From: an uncultured Collinsella sp.
GTDB lineage: Bacteria > Actinomycetota > Coriobacteriia > Coriobacteriales > Coriobacteriaceae
Direction of reading: 5' to 3'
Assembly: GCA_900538305.1 (NCBI GenBank)
Contig: UPXY01000002.1
Coordinates: forward strand, 62,001-126,000
DNA length: 64,000 nt
Shown here: positions 34,378 through 43,149 of the stretch, in pieces
How positions within the stretch are numbered: the stretch's first letter is position 1
How the letters are laid out: each line of letters starts with the position of its first letter
Made by a program: the position numbers and the translations under genes
The notes under the pieces: model-generated
Told to the model about the DNA's origin: nothing
The model's input: only the letters and a program-made list of their open reading frames with translations
Databases searched by the model: none

Positions 34378-34722
34378 TTGGCGGCGTTCGAGTATGTCGA
34401 GACCGTGCTCTTCGAGGGTTACGACGGGGTGGAGTGCGTGCGGGTGACGTGTTGGCAAGTCGAGCGCGGCGGGCTCGTGGTCACGCGGCGTAGTGCGGGC
34501 GAGTTATCGCAGTGGTGTTTCGGGGAGTCGCCGCATGTGGCGGAGCTGCGCTTTGACGAGGCGCAAACGAGCGCGCTCGCACGGTATCTCAATGTAGAGC
34601 GCGAGGAGGAGCTTGCCGCCGCGCTTGCGATTGAGTTTTCCGGAACAGACGGATGGACGAGAATCGCCAGCGTAATGAGGAAGTTGCTGCTTTGGGAAAA
34701 CTATTTTGAAAAAATCGCTTGA
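34378..34722 (+). CDS. Uncharacterised 114-residue protein, possibly SOS-controlled
   Basis: It begins with TTG at 34378, supported by GAGGAGG 6-8 bases upstream; no ATG fits. The protein is soluble, acidic and without membrane segments or known motifs. The N-terminal half looks like a beta-rich fold (VETVLFEGYDGVECVRVTCWQ), followed by RRSAGELSQWCFGES and a C-terminal helical part. Family not recognised. A LexA-like palindrome overlaps its promoter, suggesting DNA-damage induction. A tRNA-Arg gene follows 37 bases later with its own promoter. Confidence 0.65.
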   Translation: MAAFEYVETVLFEGYDGVECVRVTCWQVERGGLVVTRRSAGELSQWCFGESPHVAELRFDEAQTSALARYLNVEREEELAAALAIEFSGTDGWTRIASVMRKLLLWENYFEKIA

Positions 34723-34750
34723 CTCCACCTAGGGAGAGTGCCATTATATC
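34719..34750 (+). promoter_or_regulatory. Probable promoter of tRNA-Arg
   Basis: TTGACT (34719-34724) overlaps the stop of the preceding gene. An AT-rich CATTATATC (34742-34750) supplies the -10, but the best box leaves a spacer of 17-20 bases, so the exact -10 is uncertain. Confidence 0.45.
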
Positions 34751-34759
34751 TCTTGCGTT

Positions 34760-34836
34760 GCGGCGTTACCTCAGCTGGATAGAGGGTCTGACTACGAATC
34801 AGAACGTCACAGGTTCGAATCCTGTACGCCGCACCA
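34760..34836 (+). tRNA. tRNA-Arg, anticodon ACG
   Basis: 77 nt with encoded CCA. The acceptor GCGGCGT pairs with ACGCCGC. The anticodon loop CTACGAA carries ACG inside a CTGA/TCAG stem, and the T-loop is GGTTCGAATCC. It is the substrate for the A34-to-inosine deaminase TadA, encoded as a fusion at 8017. Confidence 0.96.
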
Positions 34837-34848
34837 GGCGAGATGTAC

Positions 34849-34878
34849 GGGCGCTCTTCGGAGCGCCCGTTTTGTTTT
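34849..34878 (+). terminator. Terminator of tRNA-Arg
   Basis: A perfect 8-base stem GGGCGCTC/GAGCGCCC with a TTCG tetraloop, followed by GTTTTGTTTT. Confidence 0.88.
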
Positions 34879-34901
34879 ACGCCGGTTTTCGAGCGCTATC
34901 G

Positions 34902-34936
34902 CTTTTCTACGTACGCTCCACGGTGCAAATCTACCT
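34902..34936 (+). repeat. Direct repeat unit 1 downstream of tRNA-Arg
   Basis: TCTACGTACGCTCCACGGTG, then CAAATCTACCT, recurs 64 bases later with three or four changes. It is non-coding. Confidence 0.7.
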
Positions 34937-34965
34937 CCGCCTTCGCGCGCCGAATCTCGGCAAAG

Positions 34966-35000
34966 CTTCTCTACGTACGCTCTACGATGCAAATCTACCT
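34966..35000 (+). repeat. Direct repeat unit 2 downstream of tRNA-Arg
   Basis: TCTACGTACGCTCTACGATG, then CAAATCTACCT, pairs with unit 1 at 34902. The rest of the space up to 35113 shows no clear feature. Confidence 0.7.
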
Positions 35001-35113
35001 GATACGAAAATTCTCAGATTACGAAAGCGGTCGAAGGACACAATACAAGCAGCATTTGTTTTGTGCTCTTGGGATGTTCGGGATATCGACGCTGTAGAAG
35101 GGAGCTGGCAGCT

Positions 35114-37246
35114 ATGGCAGATGCTGCGCCGCATAAGCGCTCTGCGCATGAGCAGAGTCACGCCGATACGCGTGAAGCGGGTATTGCCGGCACCCCCTCC
35201 TCGGCGCTCTCCTCTGAAGCGAACGCGGCGCGTCCGAGCGAGGGGCGTGGCGACGCCTCGCTTCACGAGCGCGATGCCGGCGCATCCGTCGACTTTTCCC
35301 AAACACCGCTCAAAAAGGATCTTCAACCGCTCGAGCCGCTTTCCCGCCTCCCCTTGCCCGACGCCATCGAGGCGGTGCGCCTCTCCTGTGAGGCGGCTGA
35401 GCAGCCGGCTGGCATCGAGCGTTATATCATTCGCGTCCTTTCCGAGATAGATAACGCACGCCTCCGCGCTATAGCAACGTCGCATCGCATGGTGCTCGCA
35501 TTCATTGCGCGCATGGATGCGTTCTATCTCAACTTCGATCCGGCGGATGTATCGGTGCAGGACAGGAGCTTTCTGTACGCCGTCGAGGCAGCGCTCAACC
35601 GAATCTATCGCGTGCTGGTTGCGCTGGGATTCGGAATGCGGCCGGTGCGCTCGTCGCCGTCCGAAGAGGCGTGTTCGGTCTATGAGCAGGCAGCTTATGC
35701 CAACATGACGTCATGGGTGGGAAGGATCCTTGACGAAGCGGGGGAGGAGAACCCGTGGGCACGCCCGGCAACCGTCTTTTGCGCGCCCGGTGGCGTGTGG
35801 GACGTGCTCACACGTTTCGCCACCTTGAGTGAGCAGCTGGGGCTCATCGTGCGTCTCGACTATGACGTGCGCCTTGAACGGGAAGGCCGTGAGCTGCGTA
35901 TACGATTTGTCGCGCCATCCTGGCAGAGCATGCCGGCGACCGGTTTCGATCTTGATGAAGGTGCATGGCATGCGTGCACGGAAGCCGAGCGTGCATCGCA
36001 GGCTCTCGAGTACGCAGCGCGCATGGCCCTTGTGCTTGCCGCCGCGGGATTCGCCTCGGGTCTAGCGATTGGGCGGTGCATCGTCGAGGCGCTCGACCTT
36101 GAGTCGGGTAGTGCGCATAGCGTAGCGCTCGAGCGCGAGCACTTTATGGCGCAGCTCTCCACCTTTGCGTCCGAGCTCGAGGGTCGCTCGCTCTCGGAAC
36201 CTTTGGCACGTGGAATGCTCGCGTCGTTTCGTACGGCGGATGAAGATGACGTGGGGGCGCTGTGTGACGGTGATGGACCCGACGCCGCGGAAGGCGGGCG
36301 GCGCGAGGGCGAAGCGGAGCGCGTGCGCTATTGTGCGCCAGAGGACGACCACCGTGCGCTTTCACATGTGCTGCGAGACGTGCTTCTTGCAGACACCGCG
36401 CGCGATCTTGCCGTCATGGAGGCCAAAGACGACCCATACATGCAGCGCCTCAACGCGTTGTATGCCCAGGAAGATGTCGGCTTCGCGAATGCAGAGCGCA
36501 GCTACATTGCGTTGTTGGACGAGCTCGAGGCCCAGTGCGCCGCTCGTGAGCTGCTCAGCGAAGGGCCGGCCATCACCAGGTTTTGCGAGAGCTACGTCGG
36601 TCGCATCGAGCTGCCGGTGTTCGAGGAAGATCCGACGGTTCGCATCCTGCGTGCGCCGGATGCGCTCTTCTTCACGCGACTCGCGCTCTGCCGCATGTAT
36701 GCCGAGGCCGGAGGGTATGAACGTGCGCTGGATGAAGCGCGGAAGCTGCTCGATAGCGCGCCGACCTCCATGCAGGCGCATGCGACGCTTGTGAACATCC
36801 TCGCTCATCTTGGGCGCTATGACGAGGTCGTAGAGGTCGCACGACATGGCCTGCGCGTAGCGTTCGAGCGCGAATCGATCGCGTATCTCCTGTATCGATC
36901 GGCGTTCGCGTATTGGCGACTCGGGGATCCCGATGCCGCTGCGGCGTGCTACCGGCTTGTTCGTGGCGCTGGAAGAACGGATGCGCTGGCTGAACAGGAG
37001 CTTCATGTACTGCTGGAAGAGACGGGCAGGGATGAGCCGCCTACGATCGAGGAGGCGCTGGCTTGTTTGCGGAGCCGGGGGCTGGTGTGCGCGCCGTGGA
37101 GCGACGGTTTCAAGCGTATCGTGGACGCTGCCATCCTGCTTGCAGACAACGGGTTCTACTTCCTCGCGGGACGCTGCGTTCATGCGATGTGGCACGTTCT
37201 TGGCAGGGACGAGCTCGGCGTGGTGAGCCGTGCGTTGATTGGATAG
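35114..37246 (+). CDS. Large uncharacterised TPR-containing protein
   Basis: 710 residues, cytosolic, with no signal peptide or membrane helix. Residues 1-80 are low-complexity and polar. A helical middle (85-470) has no motif I recognise. Residues about 525-660 look like tetratricopeptide repeats (LALCRMYAEAGGYERALDEARKLLDSAP and the next LVNILAHLGRYDEVVEVARHGL fit the 34-residue pattern; only the first 20 residues of each are diagnostic here). TPR arrays mediate protein contacts. The ATG at 35114 has AAGGGAG upstream; a TTG 17 codons earlier is less likely. It is isolated between two tRNA genes. Function unknown. Confidence 0.7.
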   Translation: MADAAPHKRSAHEQSHADTREAGIAGTPSSALSSEANAARPSEGRGDASLHERDAGASVDFSQTPLKKDLQPLEPLSRLPLPDAIEAVRLSCEAAEQPAGIERYIIRVLSEIDNARLRAIATSHRMVLAFIARMDAFYLNFDPADVSVQDRSFLYAVEAALNRIYRVLVALGFGMRPVRSSPSEEACSVYEQAAYANMTSWVGRILDEAGEENPWARPATVFCAPGGVWDVLTRFATLSEQLGLIVRLDYDVRLEREGRELRIRFVAPSWQSMPATGFDLDEGAWHACTEAERASQALEYAARMALVLAAAGFASGLAIGRCIVEALDLESGSAHSVALEREHFMAQLSTFASELEGRSLSEPLARGMLASFRTADEDDVGALCDGDGPDAAEGGRREGEAERVRYCAPEDDHRALSHVLRDVLLADTARDLAVMEAKDDPYMQRLNALYAQEDVGFANAERSYIALLDELEAQCAARELLSEGPAITRFCESYVGRIELPVFEEDPTVRILRAPDALFFTRLALCRMYAEAGGYERALDEARKLLDSAPTSMQAHATLVNILAHLGRYDEVVEVARHGLRVAFERESIAYLLYRSAFAYWRLGDPDAAAACYRLVRGAGRTDALAEQELHVLLEETGRDEPPTIEEALACLRSRGLVCAPWSDGFKRIVDAAILLADNGFYFLAGRCVHAMWHVLGRDELGVVSRALIG

Positions 37247-37247
37247 C

Positions 37248-37278
37248 AAAAAGCCCGCCGCCGCGAGGGCAACGGGCT
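37248..37278 (-). terminator. Terminator-like hairpin beside the tRNA-Ser remnant
   Basis: AGCCCG and CGGGCT pair around a GC-rich loop. On the minus strand TTTTTGC follows, so it would end transcription from the tRNA side; it may also block readthrough into the TPR gene's antisense strand. Confidence 0.55.
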
Positions 37279-37291
37279 TCGGGCTTTCGGC

Positions 37292-37436
37292 TGGCGGAGA
37301 GCTGGGGATATCCGGGCTTGCTGCGCAAGCCCGCCCGCTGCGGCGGCATCGCCGCCTTGCGCGCTCCGCTGGCAAAGATGCTCGCGCGCTTTGCTCAGCT
37401 CCGCGCCCTGCGGGTTCGAATCCCCAGGCTCATGGT
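37292..37436 (-). other. Decayed duplicate of the tRNA-Ser locus
   Basis: CTGGCGGAGAGCTGGGGAT at about 37292-37310 repeats the 3' end of the tRNA-Ser(GCU) gene 190 bases away, then diverges into a GC-rich stretch that contains further short hairpins. Near 37410-37425 a T-loop-like GGGTTCGAATCCCC appears in the opposite orientation. Each of the two segments is followed on the minus strand by a similar AGCCCG-type hairpin. It is not a functional tRNA. Confidence 0.5.
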
Positions 37437-37442
37437 AGCAAG

Positions 37443-37471
37443 AAGCCCGGCTCCCAAGGGAAACCGGGCTT
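37443..37471 (-). terminator. Terminator of tRNA-Ser(GCU)
   Basis: AAGCCCGG and CCGGGCTT form an 8-base stem just 12 bases after the tRNA CCA end on the minus strand. The following T tract is short (TTCTTG). Confidence 0.55.
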
Positions 37472-37482
37472 ATCTTGTTGAC

Positions 37483-37573
37483 TGGCGGAGAGCTGGGGAT
37501 TCGAACCCCAGATTCCCTTGTGGGGAATACTCGCTTAGCAGGCGAGCACCTTCGGCCTCTCGGTCAGCTCTCC
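37483..37573 (-). tRNA. tRNA-Ser, anticodon GCU
   Basis: 91 nt with encoded CCA. The acceptor GGAGAGC pairs with GCTCTCC. The anticodon loop CTGCTAA carries GCT within a CTCGC/GCGAG stem. The class-II variable arm is TATTCCCCACAAGGGAAT. It reads AGC and AGU codons. Confidence 0.96.
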
Positions 37574-37587
37574 GTTAGCAGCTAACA

Positions 37588-37617
37588 ATATTAGCGTACC
37601 CACCGGACGTGTTACAA
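37588..37617 (-). promoter_or_regulatory. Promoter of tRNA-Ser(GCU)
   Basis: On the minus strand TTGTAA (37617-37612) and TAATAT (37593-37588) are 18 bases apart, ending 14 bases before the mature tRNA. Confidence 0.55.
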
Positions 37618-37710
37618 GGGCGAACTGAAATTGCCGCAATTTTATTCACTCTTCGTTTTCGGGGAGTTCAATCCGGGGCTCAGGTTCTCACGTAGCCGCT
37701 GAAGTGAAAA

Positions 37711-38715
37711 TCACATCTGGCGCCAGCTGCTCATTTCTGCGGTGATCATCATGTTCTCCCGGTGCTCGCGCACGGCTTCCCACGAGAACAAATCCGCAAG
37801 CTGCCCGGCGGTGCGCGGCGCGGTATCGGGCGCGAGGCCGGCGATTCCGGCGAGCCAACCCAGGAGTGCCGCCGGCGTGCCGAAGCGCGCTCTGAGCTCA
37901 CCCATGTCCAGGTCGCGGTCGCGCTTGGCAAGGCGTCGCCCGTCGGGCGCAAGGAGCAGCGGGATATGGGCGTAAGCGGGCTCCGGCAGGCCGAGCAGCC
38001 GCTCAAGGTAGATTTGTCGCGGCGTCGACGACATGAGGTCGCATCCGCGCACGACCTCCGTGACGCCCATATCGGCATCGTCGACCACCACCGCTAGCTG
38101 GTATGCGAACACCCCATCGCTTCGCTGCACGAGGAAATCGCCGCACTCCAGCGCAAGCACTTGGCGTTGCAGCCCGTATGCGCGGTCTTCGAACGCGATA
38201 GTGCCGTGTGGATCGTCCCTATCGGGCACACGCAGCCGAAGCGCCGGTGGCCGCGTCGCACGGCGCTCGGCGATCTCTTCGGGTGTGAGGCCGCGGCACG
38301 TGCCGGCATAGACGGGCGTCCCGTCGCTCGCGTGCGGCGCGCTCGCGGCGTGAAGCTCGGCGCGCGTGCAGAAGCACGGGTAGATGAGGCCGGCTGCCTT
38401 GAGCTTCTCGACTGCCGCGCAGTAGAGATCGACGCGTTTGTGCTGGTAGATGGGGTTTCCGTCCCACTCGAGTCCGAGCCAGCGTAGGTCGTCGAGCAGC
38501 AGCTCCGTCCACGGGCCGGACTGGGTGCGCGGATCGAGGTCTTCAACGCGCAGCACCACGCTTCCGCCCTGGCTTCGCGCGGAAAGCCAGGCCACGAGCG
38601 AGGCATACACGTTGCCGAGGTGCATGCGACCCGACGGCGTGGGAGCGAAGCGCCCCACGACGCGCGAGGCTTCGCCTGCAGGAGTGCTTTGAGGTGTGTG
38701 ACGGGTCGTGTTCAT
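37711..38715 (-). CDS. gluQ: Glutamyl-Q tRNA(Asp) synthetase
   Basis: Paralog of the catalytic core of glutamyl-tRNA synthetase that adds glutamate to queuosine in tRNA-Asp. The 334 residues lack the anticodon-binding domain of GltX (about 470). RFAPTPSGRMHLGNVYASL holds the HIGH-type motif. YPCFCTRAEL, with a later Cys, fits the Zn site, and LAKRDRDLD replaces KMSKS. The ATG at 38715 is chosen because it lies just before conserved sequence; its RBS is weak, and a GTG-type start upstream is possible. GltX itself could be confused, but length and the CFC motif favour GluQ. Confidence 0.85.
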   Translation of the reverse strand: MNTTRHTPQSTPAGEASRVVGRFAPTPSGRMHLGNVYASLVAWLSARSQGGSVVLRVEDLDPRTQSGPWTELLLDDLRWLGLEWDGNPIYQHKRVDLYCAAVEKLKAAGLIYPCFCTRAELHAASAPHASDGTPVYAGTCRGLTPEEIAERRATRPPALRLRVPDRDDPHGTIAFEDRAYGLQRQVLALECGDFLVQRSDGVFAYQLAVVVDDADMGVTEVVRGCDLMSSTPRQIYLERLLGLPEPAYAHIPLLLAPDGRRLAKRDRDLDMGELRARFGTPAALLGWLAGIAGLAPDTAPRTAGQLADLFSWEAVREHRENMMITAEMSSWRQM

Positions 38716-38794
38716 GCTCGAAAGTATAGTTGAAACCACGTCGGAACCCGAAACGTGCCTCAATGCGTTGCTCGTCGACTTCTAGCAGAAACGA

Positions 38795-38826
38795 AGGAGC
38801 TCCCAGGTTCGTGCCTGGGAGCTCCT
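38795..38826. other. Perfect hairpin between gluQ and the DUF2207 gene
   Basis: 13-base perfect arms AGGAGCTCCCAGG and CCTGGGAGCTCCT with a 6-base loop, without a T tract on either strand. It could be a leader structure or the end of an unseen transcript. The remaining 370 bases of this divergent space show nothing I can assign. Confidence 0.55.
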
Positions 38827-39115
38827 CGGAAAAGGGGGGCGATGTAGGCGGGCAGTCGGCGAGTCGCTTCCAACCGCCCGCGAAAATCGGTAGTTCAGAG
38901 CGGGATCCGTTTGCACGCAGGCCATCTGCGGTCTCTCTGAACGAGCCGAGAAGGCTTCGATGCGAACGGGTGCCGGCATCTTCACTCATTGCGTTCTATA
39001 CCCAGGCAGGCGTTGGCAAACGGGCGAACATGTTCCCTCGCAACTCCCACACAAAGATGGATAAATCGCGTAGACTTCTGAGCAAGGCGATTGTTTGCAC
39101 GAGGGCAGGGAAGCG

Positions 39116-41065
39116 ATGAAGCGAAACGTTCGAGAGATTCTGGTGCTGTGCGCATTGCTGCTCATGTTCTCGCTCGCCATGCCCGCATTCGCGCATGCCG
39201 ACTCTTACCCGAATGTGCGCATCGAGGCATCGGTGCAGGGAAACGGCAGCCTTCGCGTGGTCGAGACTCGAGCGTTCAGATTCGACGACGACGGCAACGG
39301 CGTGTACTGGACGATTCCTTTGGCGAGCAACGAACAGGGCGCGGTGTCGAGCGTGGCCATCGACGGCGTCGTGGTGGACGATGGGAACGTGCGCGTGTTT
39401 ACCCAGGTGCCATCTGCCGAACTGGGGAATGATGGGGTCTACACCGTGGAGCAGGCAAGGGGCGTATGCCGGCTCATGGTGTATGCCCCGCATGACGAGG
39501 ATGACGTCCAGCTCGTTTCGGTGGAATACACGATCACCGGCGCCGTGATGGCATGGGGAGATACCGCTGAGCTCTATTGGCAGTTCGTAGGTGCCGATTG
39601 GCAGGAAGATTCCGAAGACGTCGAGCTCGTGGTTAGCTTTCCCGAGGCAGAACCCGGCACTGCTACCGTGGGCGAGGACTTTCGGGCCTGGGGGCATGGC
39701 CCTCTCGATGGCACGGTAGCGCTCGATGCCGATATCCCCCAGGTGACGTATCGCGTTCCCTGCGTTGCGACAGGCGAGTTCGCCGAGGCGCGCGTGGCAT
39801 TTCCTCTCGCATGGGTTTCCCGCCTCGCTGCGAGCAGCGAGGCGTCCTCCGAAGAGCGCCTTCCGACGATCCTTGAGGAAGAGCGTGCATGGGCAGATGA
39901 GGCGAATGCGCTTCGCCAGCGTGCGCGCGAGCAGCGAACGTTTTTGGGGGTCGGTATGGTCGTCGTGCCGGCGCTCTTCACGATGACGCTCGTTGCGCTC
40001 AAGTGCGCGCGGCGCGAACCCAAGCCGCGGTTTACCGAAACGTACTGCGACGATGTTCCGTCACGCGACCATCCTGCCATTTTGGCGGCGTTCACCGAAA
40101 ACGGCGCGGTAACGGAGCGCGCGCTCGTCTCGACGCTCATGAAGCTTACCGCCGAGGGCGTGGTGGGCATCCAGGATATGGAAGGACAGCGGCGCGCGTA
40201 TCTCGAACGCGCTCGGGGGACCGCGTGCGCAGATGACCCGTTTGCCGATGAAGACGCGGCGCGGGAAGACGCGACGCGAACAGAAAGCAGGCAGTACCGT
40301 CTCGAGCTGCTTCAACCAGCGCGCAAGGACGTGGATGATATCGACGGCGCGGCGCTCAGGCTCTTTTTCCGCACGAGCAAGACGACCGCGAGCTTTTCGT
40401 CCCTCGGTTCCTACAAAAACGATAACCCCAAGCGCTATGAGGAGCTGCGCATCGACTTCGTCCGCAAGGTCTCCGATGCGCTCGAGGCACGTCGGCTCAT
40501 CGCATCGAAAGGCACGGCTGCCGCGGTGGCCTCCATCGCGATAGGGGGCGTGCTCGCGGCCTTCGCGTTCATCATAGGGATCATCGAGGCGCTCTGGATT
40601 CCCATGATTGCAGCGATAGCGCTCGCGATTGCGGGCATGGTGGTCGGAGCGAAGTTCAAGCGCCTGACACCCGAGGGCGTTGAACTTCGTGCGCGCTGCG
40701 GCGCTTTCACACGCTGGCTTGAGGATTTCACGACGCTTCATGCTGCGGTTCCTGAAGATCTGTGCAGGTGGAACAACGTGCTCGTGTGCGCCGTCGCGCT
40801 CGGTGTCTCCGCCGAGCTCGTGCGCGACCTGGCGCTCCTCGCGCCCATCGAGAGCATCGCCGCTGCCGAGTGGTACCCGTCGTACTGGTGGTACCTGCCG
40901 GGCGACGGCCGCCGTGTGACGCCGGTTCAGCATGCCTCGAATGTGTGCGTACTGCCGAGCGCTGCCGCCGCGGCGAGCGGGTTCAGCTCGGGCGGCGGCG
41001 GAGGCGGCGGATTCTCCGGCGGCGGAGGCGGCGGCGTCGGTGGCGGCGGGGGAGGCTCGTTCTAG
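39116..41065 (+). CDS. DUF2207 family membrane protein
   Basis: 649 residues. A signal peptide (VLCALLLMFSLAMPAFAHA) precedes an extracytoplasmic beta-rich domain (40-250, VRIEASVQGNGSLRVVETRAF), a membrane helix near 285-305, a long cytosolic region and two helices (about 465-510). It ends in a Gly-rich tail after residue 620 with blocks of 5-7 Gly, the normal ending of this family. The role is unknown; members are widespread in actinobacteria and firmicutes. The ATG at 39116 has AGGGAAG upstream. It is 172 bases before purH. Confidence 0.85.
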   Translation: MKRNVREILVLCALLLMFSLAMPAFAHADSYPNVRIEASVQGNGSLRVVETRAFRFDDDGNGVYWTIPLASNEQGAVSSVAIDGVVVDDGNVRVFTQVPSAELGNDGVYTVEQARGVCRLMVYAPHDEDDVQLVSVEYTITGAVMAWGDTAELYWQFVGADWQEDSEDVELVVSFPEAEPGTATVGEDFRAWGHGPLDGTVALDADIPQVTYRVPCVATGEFAEARVAFPLAWVSRLAASSEASSEERLPTILEEERAWADEANALRQRAREQRTFLGVGMVVVPALFTMTLVALKCARREPKPRFTETYCDDVPSRDHPAILAAFTENGAVTERALVSTLMKLTAEGVVGIQDMEGQRRAYLERARGTACADDPFADEDAAREDATRTESRQYRLELLQPARKDVDDIDGAALRLFFRTSKTTASFSSLGSYKNDNPKRYEELRIDFVRKVSDALEARRLIASKGTAAAVASIAIGGVLAAFAFIIGIIEALWIPMIAAIALAIAGMVVGAKFKRLTPEGVELRARCGAFTRWLEDFTTLHAAVPEDLCRWNNVLVCAVALGVSAELVRDLALLAPIESIAAAEWYPSYWWYLPGDGRRVTPVQHASNVCVLPSAAAAASGFSSGGGGGGGFSGGGGGGVGGGGGGSF

Positions 41066-41237
41066 CCGCGTGCCGCCGGAATCGCTTTCGTTTTCGGCAT
41101 TGGCGCGCCGCTCGGAGGATTCTTTGCACCGAGTATCGCCGCTCCATCTATTTCCCTTGCAGATGCGCTACATTAGTGGACGTATCGGATTTCGTCGCCC
41201 GTGCACGGTGGCGACGCTGCAGGCAAGGAGGGGCTGC

Positions 41238-42872
41238 ATGGGATCTGAGCGGAAAATCGAACGCGCGCTCATATCGGTGACCGACAAGACGGGCATCGTT
41301 GAGTTCGCACAGGCGCTCGTCGAGAAGTTCGGCGTCGAGATCATCTCGACGGGCGGAACGGCGAGGGTGCTCGAGGAGGCTGGCGTCCCCGTCACGCCAA
41401 TCGAGCAGTTCACGGGATATCCCGAGATGATGGACGGTCGCGTGAAGACGCTCCATCCCAAGGTTCACGGCGCGCTGCTCGCCCGTCGCGATTCCGATCA
41501 GCACATGGCCGAGGCCGCCGAGCACGATATCAAGCTCATCGACCTTGTGTGCGTGAACCTGTATGAGTTCGAGAAGACAGTCGCCGATCCGAACGTGACG
41601 TTCGAAGACGCCATCGAGCACATCGATATCGGTGGCCCCTCCATGCTTCGTTCGGCTGCGAAGAATAACGATGCGGTGACGGTGATCTGCGACCCGGACG
41701 ACTACGCGCCCGTTCTGGAAGAGATGGGCGTACACGGCGGTGCCACCACGAAAGTCACCCGCCGCCGCCTTGCCGCGAAGGTCTATGCCCGTACCGCTGC
41801 CTACGACACGGCGATTTCCACGTGGTTCAGCGCGTATCTTGAGCTGCAGAATCGCGAGATTGATCCGGATGATCCCTTCGAGCCGCCCGCGCTGCTCGAC
41901 CTTCACCTCACCAAGGCGCAGGATCTTCGCTACGGCGAGAACCCGCACCAGGCCGCGGCGGTCTACAAACTCACCGGAGAGCTTGCGAATCTCGTGAGCT
42001 CGCCGAACCCGCTGGTGGGAGCCGAACAGCTTCAGGGCAAGCCACTTTCATACAACAACCTGCTCGATGCCGACGCCGCTTGGAATGCGGTGCGCGAGTT
42101 CGACGAGCCGGCATGCGTGATTTTGAAGCATCAGAACCCGTGCGGTTCCGCCGTGGCGAAAGATGTCACGACGGCGTATGACCGCGCGTTCGCCTGCGAT
42201 CCCAAGAGCGCCTTCGGCGGCATCATCGCGGTGAATCGCGAGGTTCCACTGGCGCTCGTCGAGCATTTTGCAGACCAGAACAAGCAGTTCGTCGAGGTGC
42301 TCATCGCGCCGAGCTATACGCCCGAGGCGCTTGAGCGTCTGAGCAAGCGTGCCAACCTCCGCGTGCTTGCCACGGGCGGTGCCGAGGGTCACGCCACGCT
42401 CGAGGTGCGCTCCGTCGACGGCGGCATGCTCGTGCAGTGCGTCGACACGGTGGACGAGGATCCCACCGAGTTCACGTGCCCCACGAGCCGCAAGCCCACG
42501 GACAATGAGATGCGCGACCTCGTGTTCGCGTGGAACGTCGTGAAGACGGTGAAGTCGAACGCCATCTTGATCGCCAAGGATCAGGCGGGTATCGGCATGG
42601 GGCCGGGTCAGCCCAATCGCGTGGATTCAGCGCTGCTGGCCTGCGAGCGCGCAGAAGACGCCTGTGAGCGCATGGGGTTCGCGACGGGCGGCTTCGTCGC
42701 GGCGAGCGACGCGTTCTTCCCGTTCCGCGACAACGTCGACGTCCTTGCCGAGCACGGTGTCACGGCGATTATCCAGCCCGGCGGCTCGGTGCGCGACGAC
42801 GAGTCCATCAAGGCGTGCGACGACCACGATATCGCGATGATCTTCACCGGTACGCGCCATTTCCGCCACTAG
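41238..42872 (+). CDS. purH: Bifunctional AICAR transformylase / IMP cyclohydrolase
   Basis: Catalyses the last two steps of purine synthesis: AICAR to FAICAR with 10-formyl-THF, then ring closure to IMP. 544 residues. The N-terminal MGS-like cyclohydrolase (1-200) has ISTGGTARVL, TGYPEMMDGRVKTLHPKVHG and IGGPSMLRSAAKN. The C-terminal transformylase has YGENPHQ, the catalytic Lys-His in ILKHQNPCGSAV, and FAWNVVKTVKSNAI. GGAGG precedes the ATG at 41238; the longer frame upstream overlaps the DUF2207 gene and is not needed. The other pur genes are elsewhere. Confidence 0.96.
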   Translation: MGSERKIERALISVTDKTGIVEFAQALVEKFGVEIISTGGTARVLEEAGVPVTPIEQFTGYPEMMDGRVKTLHPKVHGALLARRDSDQHMAEAAEHDIKLIDLVCVNLYEFEKTVADPNVTFEDAIEHIDIGGPSMLRSAAKNNDAVTVICDPDDYAPVLEEMGVHGGATTKVTRRRLAAKVYARTAAYDTAISTWFSAYLELQNREIDPDDPFEPPALLDLHLTKAQDLRYGENPHQAAAVYKLTGELANLVSSPNPLVGAEQLQGKPLSYNNLLDADAAWNAVREFDEPACVILKHQNPCGSAVAKDVTTAYDRAFACDPKSAFGGIIAVNREVPLALVEHFADQNKQFVEVLIAPSYTPEALERLSKRANLRVLATGGAEGHATLEVRSVDGGMLVQCVDTVDEDPTEFTCPTSRKPTDNEMRDLVFAWNVVKTVKSNAILIAKDQAGIGMGPGQPNRVDSALLACERAEDACERMGFATGGFVAASDAFFPFRDNVDVLAEHGVTAIIQPGGSVRDDESIKACDDHDIAMIFTGTRHFRH

Positions 42873-42918
42873 GGAGGGCGCACGGCGACCGAGCGCTGCT
42901 TGGCAGTAGATGAGCCGC

Positions 42919-42954
42919 AACGGCCGCTAAGGGATACCTTGGCGGCCGTTTTTT
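42919..42954 (+). terminator. Terminator of purH
   Basis: AACGGCCGC and GCGGCCGTT form a perfect 9-base stem, followed by TTTT. Confidence 0.85.
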
Positions 42955-43102
42955 CTACGTGCATCGTGCCTTATTGATTAAAAAGCGTAGAAAGCTTCAA
43001 TAAGAGTCGTTCGAAAAGGTTCTAATTGAGGCTTTTTACGCTTTTTGCACAGAGCGATGTGATTGCGGTCGACGGAGCTCTGCCACGCGAAGCGCCGAGA
43101 GG

Positions 43103-43128
43103 TTGACATCTGGCGCAAGGGGTACAAT
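43103..43128 (+). promoter_or_regulatory. Possible promoter of the unknown gene and two-component operon
   Basis: A perfect TTGACA (43103-43108) and a good TACAAT (43123-43128) are present, but the spacer is only 14 bases, shorter than the normal 16-18. The transcript would start just before inverted repeat F. Confidence 0.35.
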
Positions 43129-43149
43129 TGATGAAATTCCGAAAGGTTC

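Noticed and set aside
34843..35097. 84-codon plus-strand frame over the tRNA-Arg terminator region
   Set aside because: Covers a terminator and direct repeats, has no RBS and no coding-like composition.
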